Assembly (NCBI GenBank): GCA_038323835.1
Contig: JBBQHI010000012.1
Span: 1-64,000, forward strand
Direction: 5' to 3'
Length of the DNA stretch: 64,000 bases
Source of the DNA: JACVRW01 sp038323835
GTDB lineage: Bacteria > Actinomycetota > Thermoleophilia > Solirubrobacterales > Thermoleophilaceae
The position numbers and the translations under genes were made by a program. The first letter of the stretch is position 1. Each line of letters begins with the position of its first letter. Below the pieces are notes generated by a model. It made no database searches. It saw only the letters and a list, made by a program, of their open reading frames with translations, and was not told the origin of the DNA. Positions 49,371 through 59,616 of the stretch are shown here, piece after piece.

Positions 49371-50072
49371 TCAGCGCTTCGGCGGGCGCAGCGAATAGCC
49401 GACCCCGCGCGAGGTGTGGATGAGCGTCGGCCCGTGGAGGTCCAGCTTCTTGCGCAGGTAGCTGATGTAGGTCTCGAGCACCCGGGCGTCGCCGCCGAAG
49501 TCGTAGTCCCACACGTGGTCGAGGATCTGCCCGCGCGTGAGCACGCGCCGGGGGTTCAGCATCAGGTACCGGAGCAGCCGGTATTCGGTGGCCGTCAGCT
49601 CGATCGGCTGGTTCGCCCGGCTCACCTCGCGGGAGTCCTCGTCCAGCTCGAGGTCCTCGAACACGAGCCGGCTGGACTCGGAGCCCCCACCGGTGCGGCG
49701 CAGGATGTTGCGTATCCGGGCCACCAGCTCCTCGAGGCTGAACGGCTTGGTCATGTAGTCGTCGCCGCCGGTGGTGAGGCCGCGCAGCTTGTCCTCGCTC
49801 GCGTCGCGCGCGGTGAGGAAGAGGATCGGCACGTGGCCGCGCTCGGCGCCCAGCCGCTCGGCCACCTCGAAGCCCTCCATGTCGGGCAGCATCACGTCCA
49901 GGATCATCACCTCGGGCCGGAAGCTCTCGACCGTCGAGAGCGCCTCCTTGCCGGTGGCCGCAGAGGCCACCTCGAAGCCCTGGAAGCGCAGCGCCATCGC
50001 CACCACGTCCACGATGTTGGGCTCGTCGTCCACGACGAGCACGCGGTGCGAGGTGGAGTCGGTGGCCGCCAT
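49371..50072 (-). CDS. OmpR/PhoB-family response regulator
   Basis: A 233-residue two-domain regulator. The receiver domain has acidic residues in VVDDEPN, the phosphorylated aspartate in MILDVMLPD near residue 57 and the switch lysine in MTKPFSLEEL near 107. The C-terminal winged helix covers about 135-230, with LTATEYRLLRYL and TYISYLRKKLD as typical elements. Partner of the kinase immediately downstream. It is divergent from the GH3 gene (about 130-base gap). Confidence 0.95.
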   Translation of the reverse strand: MAATDSTSHRVLVVDDEPNIVDVVAMALRFQGFEVASAATGKEALSTVESFRPEVMILDVMLPDMEGFEVAERLGAERGHVPILFLTARDASEDKLRGLTTGGDDYMTKPFSLEELVARIRNILRRTGGGSESSRLVFEDLELDEDSREVSRANQPIELTATEYRLLRYLMLNPRRVLTRGQILDHVWDYDFGGDARVLETYISYLRKKLDLHGPTLIHTSRGVGYSLRPPKR

Positions 50073-50204
50073 GCAGGCCCATTGTCCTCATGAACCTGGG
50101 AAAAGCCTGGGAGCCCGCTGAGAGTGACCAGGCGCTTATGATCCGCGCGGGGGAGGACGATCGGACGACTGCCGACAGCCGCGCTGCTGCGGCGCACGCT
50201 CACC

Positions 50205-52397
50205 GTGTGCGTGGCGGCGGCGATCGCCGCTCTGGGCGCCGTCCCCAGCGCGAGCGCGGCCGGGCGCTGCGGCTCCCACCCCTGGTGCGACACCTCGCTG
50301 TCGCCCGAGCGCCGCGCACAGCTGCTCGTGTCCGCGCTCACCCCCGCCGAGCGGGCCTCCCTCCTGGCCGGCGACGTGGCCACGGGAGTCACGGGCGACC
50401 CGGGCGGCCACACCGGCGCCGCGTACGGCGTGTCCCGGCTCGACGTGCCGCCGCTCTACCTCACCGACGGGCCCGTGGGCGTGCGGCAGGGGCCGAGCAC
50501 CGCCATGCCCGCTTCGATGGCGCTGGCCGCGAGCTTCGACCGCTCGCTCGCCCGTCTTGACGGCGCGGTGGTGGGCAACGAGGCTCGCCTGAAGGGCAAC
50601 GACGTGGTGTACGCCCCCACGGTGAACATCCTGCGCACGCCGCTCTGGGGGCGGGTCTTCGAGAGCCTCGGCGAGGACCCCTTCCTCACCGCCCGCATCG
50701 GCGTGGAATGGATCCGGGGCGCCCAGGGGCAGGGCGTGATCGCGAACGTCAAGCACTTCGCGGCCAACAACCAGGAGGGCGCGAAACAGGCCGACGGCAG
50801 CATCGCCGGCAATCGCCTCAGCGTGGACGCGCGCGTGGGCGAGCGCACCCTGCGCGAGATCTACCTGCCCCAGTTCGAGGCGGCGGTGAAGGAGGGCCAT
50901 GTGGGCTCGGTGATGTGCGCCTACAACAGGCTGAACGGCGCGCACGCATGCGCCAACCGCCCCCTGCTCGACGGCGTGCTGCGCCACGACTGGGGCTTCC
51001 GCGGGTTCGTGCTCGCCGACTATGCGGCCTCCAAGACCGTGGGCACCGGGCTGGCCGCCGGGCTCGATTTCGAGCCCTGGCCCTTCATCGACGCCGACGG
51101 CGGGGAGAACCTCACGCCCGCGAACGTGAACGCCGCGCTGGCCGCCGGACGCACCACCCAGGCGGCCGTGGACCATGCCGTGGGGAACCTGATGCGCACG
51201 CTGTTCGCCTACGGCTACTTCGATCGCGCCGCCTACGTGGACGACGACTCGCGGGTGGACAAGGCGGGCCACCTGGCCGCGGCCCGCCGGATCGAGGAGG
51301 GCGGCATCACGCTGCTGAAGAACCACGGCCGCGCCCTGCCCCTCGACGCGAAGCGGCTGCGGTCGCTCGCGATCATCGGGTCGGACGGCGACGGCTACCG
51401 AAACGGCGGCGGCTCCTCCGACGTGCGCCCCTACTCGTTCGTGAGCGTGCGCCAGGGCATCACCGCGCGCGCCGGCAGCGGCGTCGAGGTGCGCTACGCC
51501 CCGGGCACCGACCTGGCCAAGGCCGAGCAGACCGCCCGCGGCGCCGACGCCGCCGTGGTGGTGGTCTCCGACACGGCGGCCGAGGGCACGGACAAGCCGT
51601 GCCTCGGCCTGGACTGCGGGGCCACGGACTCACTCTCCCGAGACGCCCTGATCGCACGCGTGGCCAAGGCCAACCCGCGCACGATCGTGGTGCTTCAAAC
51701 CGGAGGCCCCGTGCTCACCCCGTGGCGGGACAAGGTCGAGGGCATCGTGGAGGCGTGGTACCCGGGCGCCGCCGGTGGCTCGGCCGTGGCCCGCGTGCTG
51801 TTCGGCGAAGTGGACCCAGGCGGGCGCCTCCCGGCCACCTTCCCGAATCGCGCCGCAGACCTTCCCACCGCCGGCGATCCGCGTCGCTACCCGGGCGTGA
51901 ACGGCACGGTCACCTACAGCGAGGGCGTGCTCGTGGGATACCGCTGGTACGACGCTCGCCGCATCCGCCCCGCCTACCCCTTCGGCTTCGGCCTCTCGTA
52001 CACCCGCTTCGAGCACGGACGGCTGCACCTGCGCTCCGCCGCACGGGCGCTCGGGCTCCGGGTGTCGCTCACCGTGCGGAACAGCGGGCGCCGCACCGGC
52101 GTGGCCGTGCCCCAGCTCTACCTCGGGTTGCCGGGGGCTCCCGGGCGCCTTCAGCCGCCGCGGCAGCTGAAGGGCTTCGAGAAGCTGACGCTGCGGCCCG
52201 GCCACCGGAGCCGGGTGAGCTTCGCGCTTGACGCGCGCGCCCTCTCCTACTGGGACGCCGCCCGCCACGGCTGGCGCGTGGCCCCCGGGTGTTACTCGGT
52301 GCGCGTGAGCTCGGCCGGGCACGGCCCCGCGGCCGCGGGAACGGTCGCCGTGGGCCGAGCCCGGTGCGGCCGGGCGGCGGTGCGCCTGCGGGGGTAG
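50205..52397 (+). CDS. Secreted glycoside hydrolase family 3 beta-glucosidase-like enzyme
   Basis: A 730-residue exported enzyme with a signal peptide at the start. The GH3 TIM-barrel half contains TDGPVGVRQG, ESLGEDPFLTA, NVKHFAANNQE and the nucleophile aspartate in GFVLADYAAS. The alpha/beta sandwich half and a C-terminal fibronectin-III-like domain (YPFGFGLSYTRF, then PGHRSRVSFAL) complete the usual architecture. It removes terminal beta-linked sugars from glycosides. GTG at 50205 is the start used, and the basic sequence before it could be part of the signal if initiation is further upstream. The adjacent two-component system may regulate it. Confidence 0.93.
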   Translation: MCVAAAIAALGAVPSASAAGRCGSHPWCDTSLSPERRAQLLVSALTPAERASLLAGDVATGVTGDPGGHTGAAYGVSRLDVPPLYLTDGPVGVRQGPSTAMPASMALAASFDRSLARLDGAVVGNEARLKGNDVVYAPTVNILRTPLWGRVFESLGEDPFLTARIGVEWIRGAQGQGVIANVKHFAANNQEGAKQADGSIAGNRLSVDARVGERTLREIYLPQFEAAVKEGHVGSVMCAYNRLNGAHACANRPLLDGVLRHDWGFRGFVLADYAASKTVGTGLAAGLDFEPWPFIDADGGENLTPANVNAALAAGRTTQAAVDHAVGNLMRTLFAYGYFDRAAYVDDDSRVDKAGHLAAARRIEEGGITLLKNHGRALPLDAKRLRSLAIIGSDGDGYRNGGGSSDVRPYSFVSVRQGITARAGSGVEVRYAPGTDLAKAEQTARGADAAVVVVSDTAAEGTDKPCLGLDCGATDSLSRDALIARVAKANPRTIVVLQTGGPVLTPWRDKVEGIVEAWYPGAAGGSAVARVLFGEVDPGGRLPATFPNRAADLPTAGDPRRYPGVNGTVTYSEGVLVGYRWYDARRIRPAYPFGFGLSYTRFEHGRLHLRSAARALGLRVSLTVRNSGRRTGVAVPQLYLGLPGAPGRLQPPRQLKGFEKLTLRPGHRSRVSFALDARALSYWDAARHGWRVAPGCYSVRVSSAGHGPAAAGTVAVGRARCGRAAVRLRG

Positions 52398-52472
52398 GCA
52401 CGCCGGCCACTTAGATTCTTCAAAGGGAATTTTTCCGCTCCCTTCAGGTCCGCCCCCCAGGCTGCCGCGGAC

Positions 52473-52898
52473 ATGAGCGAGTTCATGAGTCATGTCGCTG
52501 CCACCGCGCTGCCGGTGGCGGCCACACTTTTCCTGCTGGCGCTCCTTGCTCGCGGGGTGCTGTGGGCGCGGATCGACGACGAGGAGATGCAGCGCATCGC
52601 GCGCCGGTCCCTCGAGCCACTCAGCACGGGGTGCCTGGTGGGCGCTGTCACGGCCGCGCTGGCCACGGCCGCGGCCGGTAACGCGGGCGTGCTGTCGCTG
52701 GGCGTGCCGCTCCTTCTGGGCGCCGGCGCGATGCTGCTGCACAGCGAGCCCGCCACCACTCGCCCGGCGGAGGTCGTGTCCGCTCCGGCGGCGGCACCGC
52801 CACGGTCGCACGAGACGCCCACGCCACCGGCCTCCCTCTGGGTGGAGCCGGGCGACGAGAGCTCCGGGAGCCCAACGGGCCTCTGGAGCCGCGGGTGA
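52473..52898 (+). CDS. Small membrane protein, first gene of VWA/MoxR operon
   Basis: A 141-residue protein with two or three hydrophobic segments (about 8-28, 52-66 and 70-86) and a Pro/Ala-rich soluble tail. It matches no named family. Its stop overlaps the start of the first VWA gene (GTGA), so it is the operon leader gene and may be a membrane partner of the VWA proteins. About 40 bases upstream is a small AAGGGA...TCCCTT dyad near 52421-52442 in A/T-rich sequence, possibly promoter or terminator. Confidence 0.72.
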   Translation: MSEFMSHVAATALPVAATLFLLALLARGVLWARIDDEEMQRIARRSLEPLSTGCLVGAVTAALATAAAGNAGVLSLGVPLLLGAGAMLLHSEPATTRPAEVVSAPAAAPPRSHETPTPPASLWVEPGDESSGSPTGLWSRG

Positions 52899-53797
52899 GC
52901 TTCGCCAGCCCCGTGTTCCTGATCGGCCTCGCGCTGATCCCGGTCCTGCTCGTGGTCTACGTGCGCGCCGAGCGTGGCCGGCAGCCGTTCGCGCCGGCAC
53001 CGCTGATGCCTTCGGTGGCGCTCCGCCGCGCCGGCTGGCGGCGCCACGCGGCCGTGGCCGGTTACGGCATCGTGCTGGCCGCCGTGGTCGTCTCGCTGGC
53101 CAAGCCGCAGGCCACGATCGCCGTGCCGACCGAGCAGGCCCGCGTGATGATCCTGAGCGACCGGTCGGGCTCGATGCTGGCAACGGACGTGGCGCCGAAC
53201 CGGCTCACCGCGGCGAAGAAGGCGGCCGGCGCCTTCCTCGACGCCGTACCCGATCGGGTGCGCGTCGGCGCCATTGCGTTCAATCAGAGAGCGGAGTTGC
53301 TGCAGTCTCCGACGCGTGATCACGACGCGGTCCGCGACGCGCTGAAGTCGGTGCAGCCGGCCGGCACGACCGCCACCGGCGACGCCATCAAGACGACGCT
53401 GGACAACATCAAGGGCAAGGCGCCCGCCGCCATCGTCCTGCTCTCCGACGGCAAGTCGGTCCGCGGCAGCGATCCCGTCGATGCCGCGCGGGCCGCGAAG
53501 AAGCGGAAGATCCCGATCTACACGATCGCGCTGGGCACGGCCGGCGGCACGATCGACGGCGGCCGGCCCGTGCCGCCCGACCCGCGGACGCTCGCGACGA
53601 TCGCCCAGGTCACCGGCGGGCGCGCGTTCAGGGCCGGCGACGTCGGCGCGCTCGACCAGATCTACCAGCGGCTCGGCTCGCAGGTCGCGACCGAGCTCCG
53701 CAAGACCGAGGTGACGAGCCTGTTCGCCGGCGGCGCCCTCGCGCTGATGGCCCTCTCGGCACTGTCCTCGATCCGCTGGCTCGGCCGGCTGGTCTGA
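52895..53797 (+). CDS. Membrane-anchored VWA-domain protein (BatA-like), copy 1
   Basis: A 300-residue protein with transmembrane helices at about 6-22 and 48-66, a VWA domain (about 85-265) and a C-terminal helix (about 277-295). The metal-ion-dependent adhesion site is complete: DRSGSM near 86, then TGD and SDG blocks. Such proteins serve as metal-dependent scaffolds working with MoxR ATPases. GTG at 52895 overlaps the upstream gene. It is about half identical in pattern to the VWA protein at 55716. Confidence 0.9.
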   Translation: MSFASPVFLIGLALIPVLLVVYVRAERGRQPFAPAPLMPSVALRRAGWRRHAAVAGYGIVLAAVVVSLAKPQATIAVPTEQARVMILSDRSGSMLATDVAPNRLTAAKKAAGAFLDAVPDRVRVGAIAFNQRAELLQSPTRDHDAVRDALKSVQPAGTTATGDAIKTTLDNIKGKAPAAIVLLSDGKSVRGSDPVDAARAAKKRKIPIYTIALGTAGGTIDGGRPVPPDPRTLATIAQVTGGRAFRAGDVGALDQIYQRLGSQVATELRKTEVTSLFAGGALALMALSALSSIRWLGRLV

Positions 53798-53821
53798 CTA
53801 CCAATGACACCGGAGGAACCC

Positions 53822-54822
<1,001 letters not shown>

Positions 54823-54826
<4 letters not shown>

Positions 54827-55719
54827 AGCTGATCGACCCACCCGGCCGGCAGGGGCCGGGCCCGCTCGCGCGCGAGGCGGTCGAGCGCCTGGACCTCGGG
54901 CTCGCCCGCCGCGCCGGCGGCCCGATGTCGGGCGAGCGCCGGGCGTCGGGCGTCGGGGCCGGCACCGAGCTGGCGCAGCTTCGGCCCTACGAGCTGGGCG
55001 ACGACCCACGCCAGCTCGACCCCGCGGCCAGCGCCCGCACCGGCGTCGCTCACGTCCGCCAGCACGTGCCCGAGCGCGCGCTCACCACCTGGATCGTGCT
55101 GGACCTCAGCGCGTCGATGGCGTTCGGCACCGGCCTCCGCCTTAAGTCCGACGTGGCCGAGGGCGTCGCGGCCACCGTCGCGCAGCTCGCGGTGCGCCGT
55201 GGCGGCAGCGTGGCGGCGATCACCACAGGCGCGCCCGCAAACGCGACGCTGCCGCCCCGCGCAGGGCGCGGCGCCTTCGCGGCGGTGCGGCGGCTCGTGG
55301 GCGCGGGCGTCGCCCCGGACGCGACCGCGCCCGAGTTCGCGCTGGCCGGGGCGCTCGGACGGACGGCTCACATCGCGCGCACGGCCGGCCTGGTCGCCGT
55401 GATCTCGGACTTCCGCGAGGAGGGCTGGCATGCGCCGCTGCGCGGTCTTGCCCAGCGCCACGCGGTCATCGCGATCGAGATCACCGACCCGCGCGAGGCC
55501 GAGCTGCCCGATGTCGGGCACATCATGCTCGTCGATCCGGAGACGGGCCAGACCGTGGCGGCCGACACGTCCTCGGCGAGCGTTCGCGCCGCCTTCGCGG
55601 CCGCCGAGGAACAGCGACGCGCCGAGCTCGCTGAGACGCTGCGCCGCGCCCGCGCACAGCATCTGACCCTGTCGACCGGCGACGACTGGCTGCGCGAGCT
55701 GGGACGCGTGCTGCGATGA
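54823..55719 (+). CDS. DUF58 protein of MoxR operon
   Basis: A 298-residue soluble protein. The DUF58 core motif RPYELGDDPRQLD lies near residue 53, followed by SARTG and a VWA-like segment LDLSASMAFG near 92 with incomplete MIDAS sequence. DUF58 proteins are the standard third partner of MoxR ATPases and VWA proteins. It starts with a GTGA overlap and ends with an ATGA overlap with the next VWA gene, so the operon is fully coupled. Confidence 0.9.
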
Positions 55720-56663
55720 CATTCGCCAGCCCGGTCCACCTGGTCGCGCTGCTGGCGATCCCGGCCGTGGCCGCCGCCTACGCGATCGCAGGCAACCGCC
55801 GCCGCCGGTACGCCCTCCGCTTCCCCGCAGCGAGCGTCTTCGCCCGCGTGGCGGATCGGCAGCCGCTGCTGCGCCGCGCACTGGCGCCCGCGCTCCTCGC
55901 CGCCGCCGCGGCGGCGCTCGCCGTGAGCTTCGCCAAGCCGCAGGCCACGGTGGCCGTACCGGTCGAGAAGGCCTCGGTCGCGCTCGTCACCGACGAATCC
56001 GGCTCCATGTCGGCCACCGACGTGGAGCCGTCGCGCCTCGCGGCCGCCCAGTCCGCGGCGGCGACGTTCCTGGACCGCGTGCCGAAGAGGCTGCTCGTCG
56101 GCTTCGTCGGCTTCTCCTCGCAAACCAACGCGGTGGTCGAGCCGAGCACCAACCGCGCCGCGGTCCGAACCGCGCTCGACAGCCTGCAGGCCGACGGCGC
56201 AACCGCCACGGGCGACGCCCTTAACTCGGCGCTCGACCGCCTGGCGGCGCGCCGGGGCAGGGACGGCAGGCAGGCCCCGGCGGCCGTGATCCTGCTCTCG
56301 GACGGCAAGCGCACCGAGGGCGGCGACCCGCTCGTGGCGGCGCATCGGGCCAAGGAACTCGGCATCCGCGTGTCCACCGTCGCGCTCGGCACCGGCGACG
56401 GGACCATCCCCGGGCCGATGGGCGAGCCGATCGCGGTCCCCCCCGACCCCGACACGCTCGAGCAGATCAGCCACATCACGGGCGGAACCTTCACCAAAGC
56501 GGCCAACGCCAACGACCTGGCCAGCATCTACAAGGACCTGGGCTCGAAGGTGGGCACCAAGCGCGTCCAGCGCGATGTGAGCTCCAGCGTCGCCGCGGCC
56601 GGCCTTGTGCTGCTGCTGGGCGGACTCGGCACGGGGCTGCGCTGGCGCCCACGCATCGCATAG
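55716..56663 (+). CDS. Membrane-anchored VWA-domain protein (BatA/BatB-like), copy 2
   Basis: A 315-residue paralogue of the VWA protein at 52895: FASPVHLVALLAIP opening, second helix about 48-68, MIDAS DESGSM near 92, ATGDAL and LLSDGKRTEGGD later, final helix about 288-305. Both copies share FAKPQAT or LAKPQAT just before the VWA domain. ATG at 55716 overlaps the DUF58 stop. It closes the operon. The 220 bases after it hold nothing I can identify. Confidence 0.9.
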   Translation: MTFASPVHLVALLAIPAVAAAYAIAGNRRRRYALRFPAASVFARVADRQPLLRRALAPALLAAAAAALAVSFAKPQATVAVPVEKASVALVTDESGSMSATDVEPSRLAAAQSAAATFLDRVPKRLLVGFVGFSSQTNAVVEPSTNRAAVRTALDSLQADGATATGDALNSALDRLAARRGRDGRQAPAAVILLSDGKRTEGGDPLVAAHRAKELGIRVSTVALGTGDGTIPGPMGEPIAVPPDPDTLEQISHITGGTFTKAANANDLASIYKDLGSKVGTKRVQRDVSSSVAAAGLVLLLGGLGTGLRWRPRIA

Positions 56664-56886
56664 CCCCGTCAGTCGGGTGGCGCCGCGCGACCTCGTGCTC
56701 GTCGACGAGGCCGTGCAGCCGGCGGCCTCGCAGCGCGCACGCCCTGCTCTCGCGCTTCGAGTTCGAGCCCAAAGACCTCGTGCTCGCACGGCGGTCCTGT
56801 CGCGGCGGCGTCGCCTGACCCGCCTCGCCGACTCCCGCGCCCGTTTCGTGGAGGGGCCGCGGCCGCCGTCGCCTAAGGTCTCCGCC

Positions 56887-57888
56887 GTGCTGAAGATCGG
56901 CTGGAAGGCCTCGGCGGAGCAGTTCGGCCCGCGCGAGCTCGTGGAGTTCGCGGTGCTGGCCGAGGAGCTGGGATACGAGAGCGTGGTGGTGTCCGACCAC
57001 TTCCACCCCTGGCGCCACGACGGGGGCCACTCGCCGTTCTCCTTCGCCGTGCTGGCCGCCGTCGGGGAGCGCACGTCGCGCGTCGCGCTGGGCACGAGCG
57101 TCGTGGCCCCCGCCTACCGCTACCACCCCGCGATCGTGGCCCAGGCGATGGCCACGCTGGGCGTGCTCTACCCCGACCGGGTGTTCCTCGGCGTGGGCAC
57201 GGGCGAGGCGCTGAACGAGATTCCACTGGGCGTGGACTGGCCGGAGCAGAAGGTGCGCTTCCAGATGCTGAAAGAGGCGTGCATCCTCATGCAGCGGCTG
57301 TGGCGCGAGGAGCGGGTGAGCTTCGACGGCGACTTCTTCCAGACCGACAGGGCCACGCTCTACGACCGGCCCGAGACGCCGATCCCGCTCTACATCGCGG
57401 CGGCCGGGCCCGCCGCGGCGCGGCTGGCCGGCCGCATCGCCGACGGCTTCATCACCACCAGCGGCAAGGACCCGGCGCTGTACGCGGAGAAGCTGCTGCC
57501 CGCGGTGCGCGAGGGCGTCGAGAAGGAGCAGCGCTCACCCGGCGAGGTGGAGCTGGTGCTGGAGGTGAAGGTCTCGTTCGACGAGGACCTCTCCCGCGCG
57601 CTGGAGGACACGCAGCACTGGGGCGCGCTTGCCCTCACCGCGGAGGAGAAGGTGGGCGTGGACGACCCGATCGAGATGCAGCGGCTGGCCGACGCGCTTC
57701 CGGTGGAGCGCTCCGTGACCCGCTGGATCGCCTCGAACGATCCCGAGCAGCACGTGTCCGCCCTGCGCGAGTACGTGGACCTCGGCTTCAGGCACCTGGT
57801 CCTTCACTTCCCTGGGCCCGACCAGGAACGCGCCCTTCGCGGCTACCACGATCACGTGCTGCCCCTCCTGCGAGCATTGACCCCATGA
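56887..57888 (+). CDS. fgd: F420-dependent glucose-6-phosphate dehydrogenase
   Basis: A 333-residue luciferase-fold oxidoreductase that oxidises glucose-6-phosphate to 6-phosphogluconolactone while reducing cofactor F420. It follows mycobacterial Fgd closely: KASAEQFGPRELVE, VSDHFHPWRHDGGH, ALGTSVVAPAYRY, FLGVGTGEALNE, FITTSGKDPALYAEK and DDPIEMQRLADALP. The residues known in Fgd for F420 and phosphate binding (His in SDHFHPW, TSGK) are present. GTG at 56887 begins MLKIGWKASAEQF. This implies the organism makes F420. Confidence 0.93.
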   Translation: MLKIGWKASAEQFGPRELVEFAVLAEELGYESVVVSDHFHPWRHDGGHSPFSFAVLAAVGERTSRVALGTSVVAPAYRYHPAIVAQAMATLGVLYPDRVFLGVGTGEALNEIPLGVDWPEQKVRFQMLKEACILMQRLWREERVSFDGDFFQTDRATLYDRPETPIPLYIAAAGPAAARLAGRIADGFITTSGKDPALYAEKLLPAVREGVEKEQRSPGEVELVLEVKVSFDEDLSRALEDTQHWGALALTAEEKVGVDDPIEMQRLADALPVERSVTRWIASNDPEQHVSALREYVDLGFRHLVLHFPGPDQERALRGYHDHVLPLLRALTP

Positions 57889-57913
57889 CCACGATCTCGA
57901 AGTCCCCCCTCCT

Positions 57914-58678
57914 GTGAGCGGCCGCCTCGACGGCACGGCCGCACTGGTCACCGGTGCCTCCAGCGGCATCGGCGAGGCCACGGCGCTGGCCCTGGCCGCC
58001 GAGGGCGCGGCCGTGGCCATGGTGGCCCGGCGCGGCGACCGCCTCGACTCCCTGGCCGAGCGCGTGGGCGCGCTCGGCGCTCACGCCCTGCCCATCGAGG
58101 CCGACGTGACCGACGAGGGCGCGGCCGGCGAGGCCGTGGACCGCGCCGCCTCCGAGCTCGGCCGGCTCGATATCGTGGTGAACAACGCCGGCGTGATGCT
58201 CCTGGGGCCCGTCGTGGGCGCACCGCTCGAGGAGTGGGAGCGGATGATCGACGTGAACGTGCGCGGCCTCCTCTACTGCTCGCGCGCCGCCTTCCCCCAC
58301 CTTTTGAAGGCGGCCAAGGAGGGCTCACGCGGCGTGAGCGACCTGGTGAACATCAGCTCGGTGGCGGGACGGCGGGCCACCGCGGGAGCGGGCGTCTACA
58401 ACGCCACCAAGCACGCGGTGGGTGCGTTCAGCGAGGCGCTTCGCCAGGAGCTGGCGGGCCAGCAGGTGCGGGTCTCGCTGATCGAGCCCGGAGCGGTGTC
58501 CACGGAGCTGTCCAGCCACAACCGCCCGGAGATCCAGGAGCAGATCGCAAAGCGCTTCGGCGACATCGAGCGCCTCCAGGCGGGGGACATCGCCGACGCG
58601 ATCACCTATGTGGTGACCCGGGCGTCGCATGTGGCCATCAACGAGGTGCTGATCCGCCCGACCGGCCAGGTGGGCTGA
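57914..58678 (+). CDS. Short-chain dehydrogenase/reductase
   Basis: A 254-residue classical SDR. Cofactor motif TGASSGIGE lies at residues 14-22, NNAG near 88, catalytic serine in NISSVAG near 145 and YNATK near 158. An Arg-rich position after the second strand (ARRGDR) favours NADP(H). GTG at 57914 gives MSGRLDGTAALVTG. It follows fgd by 25 bases and may be cotranscribed. Substrate is unknown. Confidence 0.92.
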   Translation: MSGRLDGTAALVTGASSGIGEATALALAAEGAAVAMVARRGDRLDSLAERVGALGAHALPIEADVTDEGAAGEAVDRAASELGRLDIVVNNAGVMLLGPVVGAPLEEWERMIDVNVRGLLYCSRAAFPHLLKAAKEGSRGVSDLVNISSVAGRRATAGAGVYNATKHAVGAFSEALRQELAGQQVRVSLIEPGAVSTELSSHNRPEIQEQIAKRFGDIERLQAGDIADAITYVVTRASHVAINEVLIRPTGQVG

Positions 58679-58716
58679 CCAGCCTTTAGGCGGGCGTCAG
58701 GCGCCGTCGCCAGTCT

Positions 58717-58745
58717 CTCAGGGGCAGTTTGCGTCCCCAACTGAG
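58717..58745 (+). promoter_or_regulatory. Stem-loop just upstream of secreted-protein gene
   Basis: CTCAG (58717-58721) pairs with CTGAG (58741-58745), and a GGG/CCC pairing extends the stem across a two-base AA bulge. It ends 10 bases before the ATG, next to the GAGGAAGAGG ribosome site, so it could affect translation or mRNA stability. Confidence 0.35.
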
Positions 58746-58755
58746 GAAGAGGAAC

Positions 58756-59556
58756 ATGAGAAAGTCGATCTTTGCTTTGGTCACCGCCGTGGCGGTGCTG
58801 GCGGCTGGCGGCGTTGCCTACGCGGCGAACGTCTATTCGGTCACCGGCAGCGCCACGCCGGCCGGCAAGGGCAGCGCCAAGAAGCCCGTGCCCAAGACGC
58901 TCAAGTTCGGTCTCGCGGTGAAGGACTCGAACCCCGCCAACCGCGGCACCCCGATCAGGACCTTCGCCATCGGGGCCGAGGGGCTCGTGACCTACCCCGA
59001 GGCCTTCCCCAACTGCACCTTCTCCCAGGCCAATGCGGCCACCGTCTCGGGCAAGTGCAAGAGCGCCAAGGTGGGCTCCGGGCTCGTCCAGAACATCGTC
59101 GGCCCGGGCACCAACCCGACGGTGAAGCTGTTCTGCAACCTGAAGCTGGGGCTCTACAACATCAGCGGCAGTGGCAAGAACGGCGGCCTGGCGATCCGGC
59201 TGGACGGCGACCCGCCCTCCCCCACGAGTGAGAGCTCGAAGGCGATCGGCTGCCCCACTCCGATCCACCTGGCGATCAAGGCCGCGTACAAGCCGGTGAA
59301 GATCGGCGGCATGACCTCGGACGAGCTGCGCTTCACGGTGCCGCCGGACCTGCTCCACCCGTCCGGGCTCGACAACACCGTGCGCAACGTGACCGCCAAG
59401 ATCGCCAAGACGGCGAAGAAGAAGATCGCGGGCAAGAGCCGGAAGGTCGGCTTCTACTCGGGGGTCGGATGTAAGGGCAAGACGCGTGATATCCGGGCCA
59501 CCTTCACCGCCGAGGACGGCGCGAAGGGCACGGACACCAGCTCGTTCAAGTGCTGA
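58756..59556 (+). CDS. Secreted lysine/glycine-rich protein of unknown function
   Basis: A 266-residue exported protein: signal peptide MRKSIFALVTAVAVLAAGG with cleavage after AYA, then a mature domain rich in Lys, Gly, Ser and Thr with six or so cysteines in small groups, suggesting disulfides. It resembles a family of secreted Thermoleophilia proteins that I know only as hypothetical. A strong GAGGAAGAGGAAC ribosome site fixes ATG 58756. It is a single-gene unit ending at a strong hairpin, and these features suggest high expression. Confidence 0.78.
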   Translation: MRKSIFALVTAVAVLAAGGVAYAANVYSVTGSATPAGKGSAKKPVPKTLKFGLAVKDSNPANRGTPIRTFAIGAEGLVTYPEAFPNCTFSQANAATVSGKCKSAKVGSGLVQNIVGPGTNPTVKLFCNLKLGLYNISGSGKNGGLAIRLDGDPPSPTSESSKAIGCPTPIHLAIKAAYKPVKIGGMTSDELRFTVPPDLLHPSGLDNTVRNVTAKIAKTAKKKIAGKSRKVGFYSGVGCKGKTRDIRATFTAEDGAKGTDTSSFKC

Positions 59557-59587
59557 GCGCCTGATCGCATCGACTCATGACGTCCCT

Positions 59588-59609
59588 GGGGCGGCCTTCG
59601 GGCCGCCCC
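59588..59609. terminator. Strong GC hairpin with TTCG tetraloop between convergent genes
   Basis: GGGGCGGCC-TTCG-GGCCGCCCC is a perfect 9-bp stem with a stable UUCG tetraloop, between the stops at 59556 and 59617. It has no T-run, as is common in high-GC actinobacteria, and likely terminates both converging transcripts. Confidence 0.8.
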
Positions 59610-59616
59610 ACCCGGT

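Noticed and set aside
56664..56886. Possible small gene between the VWA operon and fgd
   Set aside because: Frames are open but arginine-rich with no start/ribosome-site support or recognisable motif.
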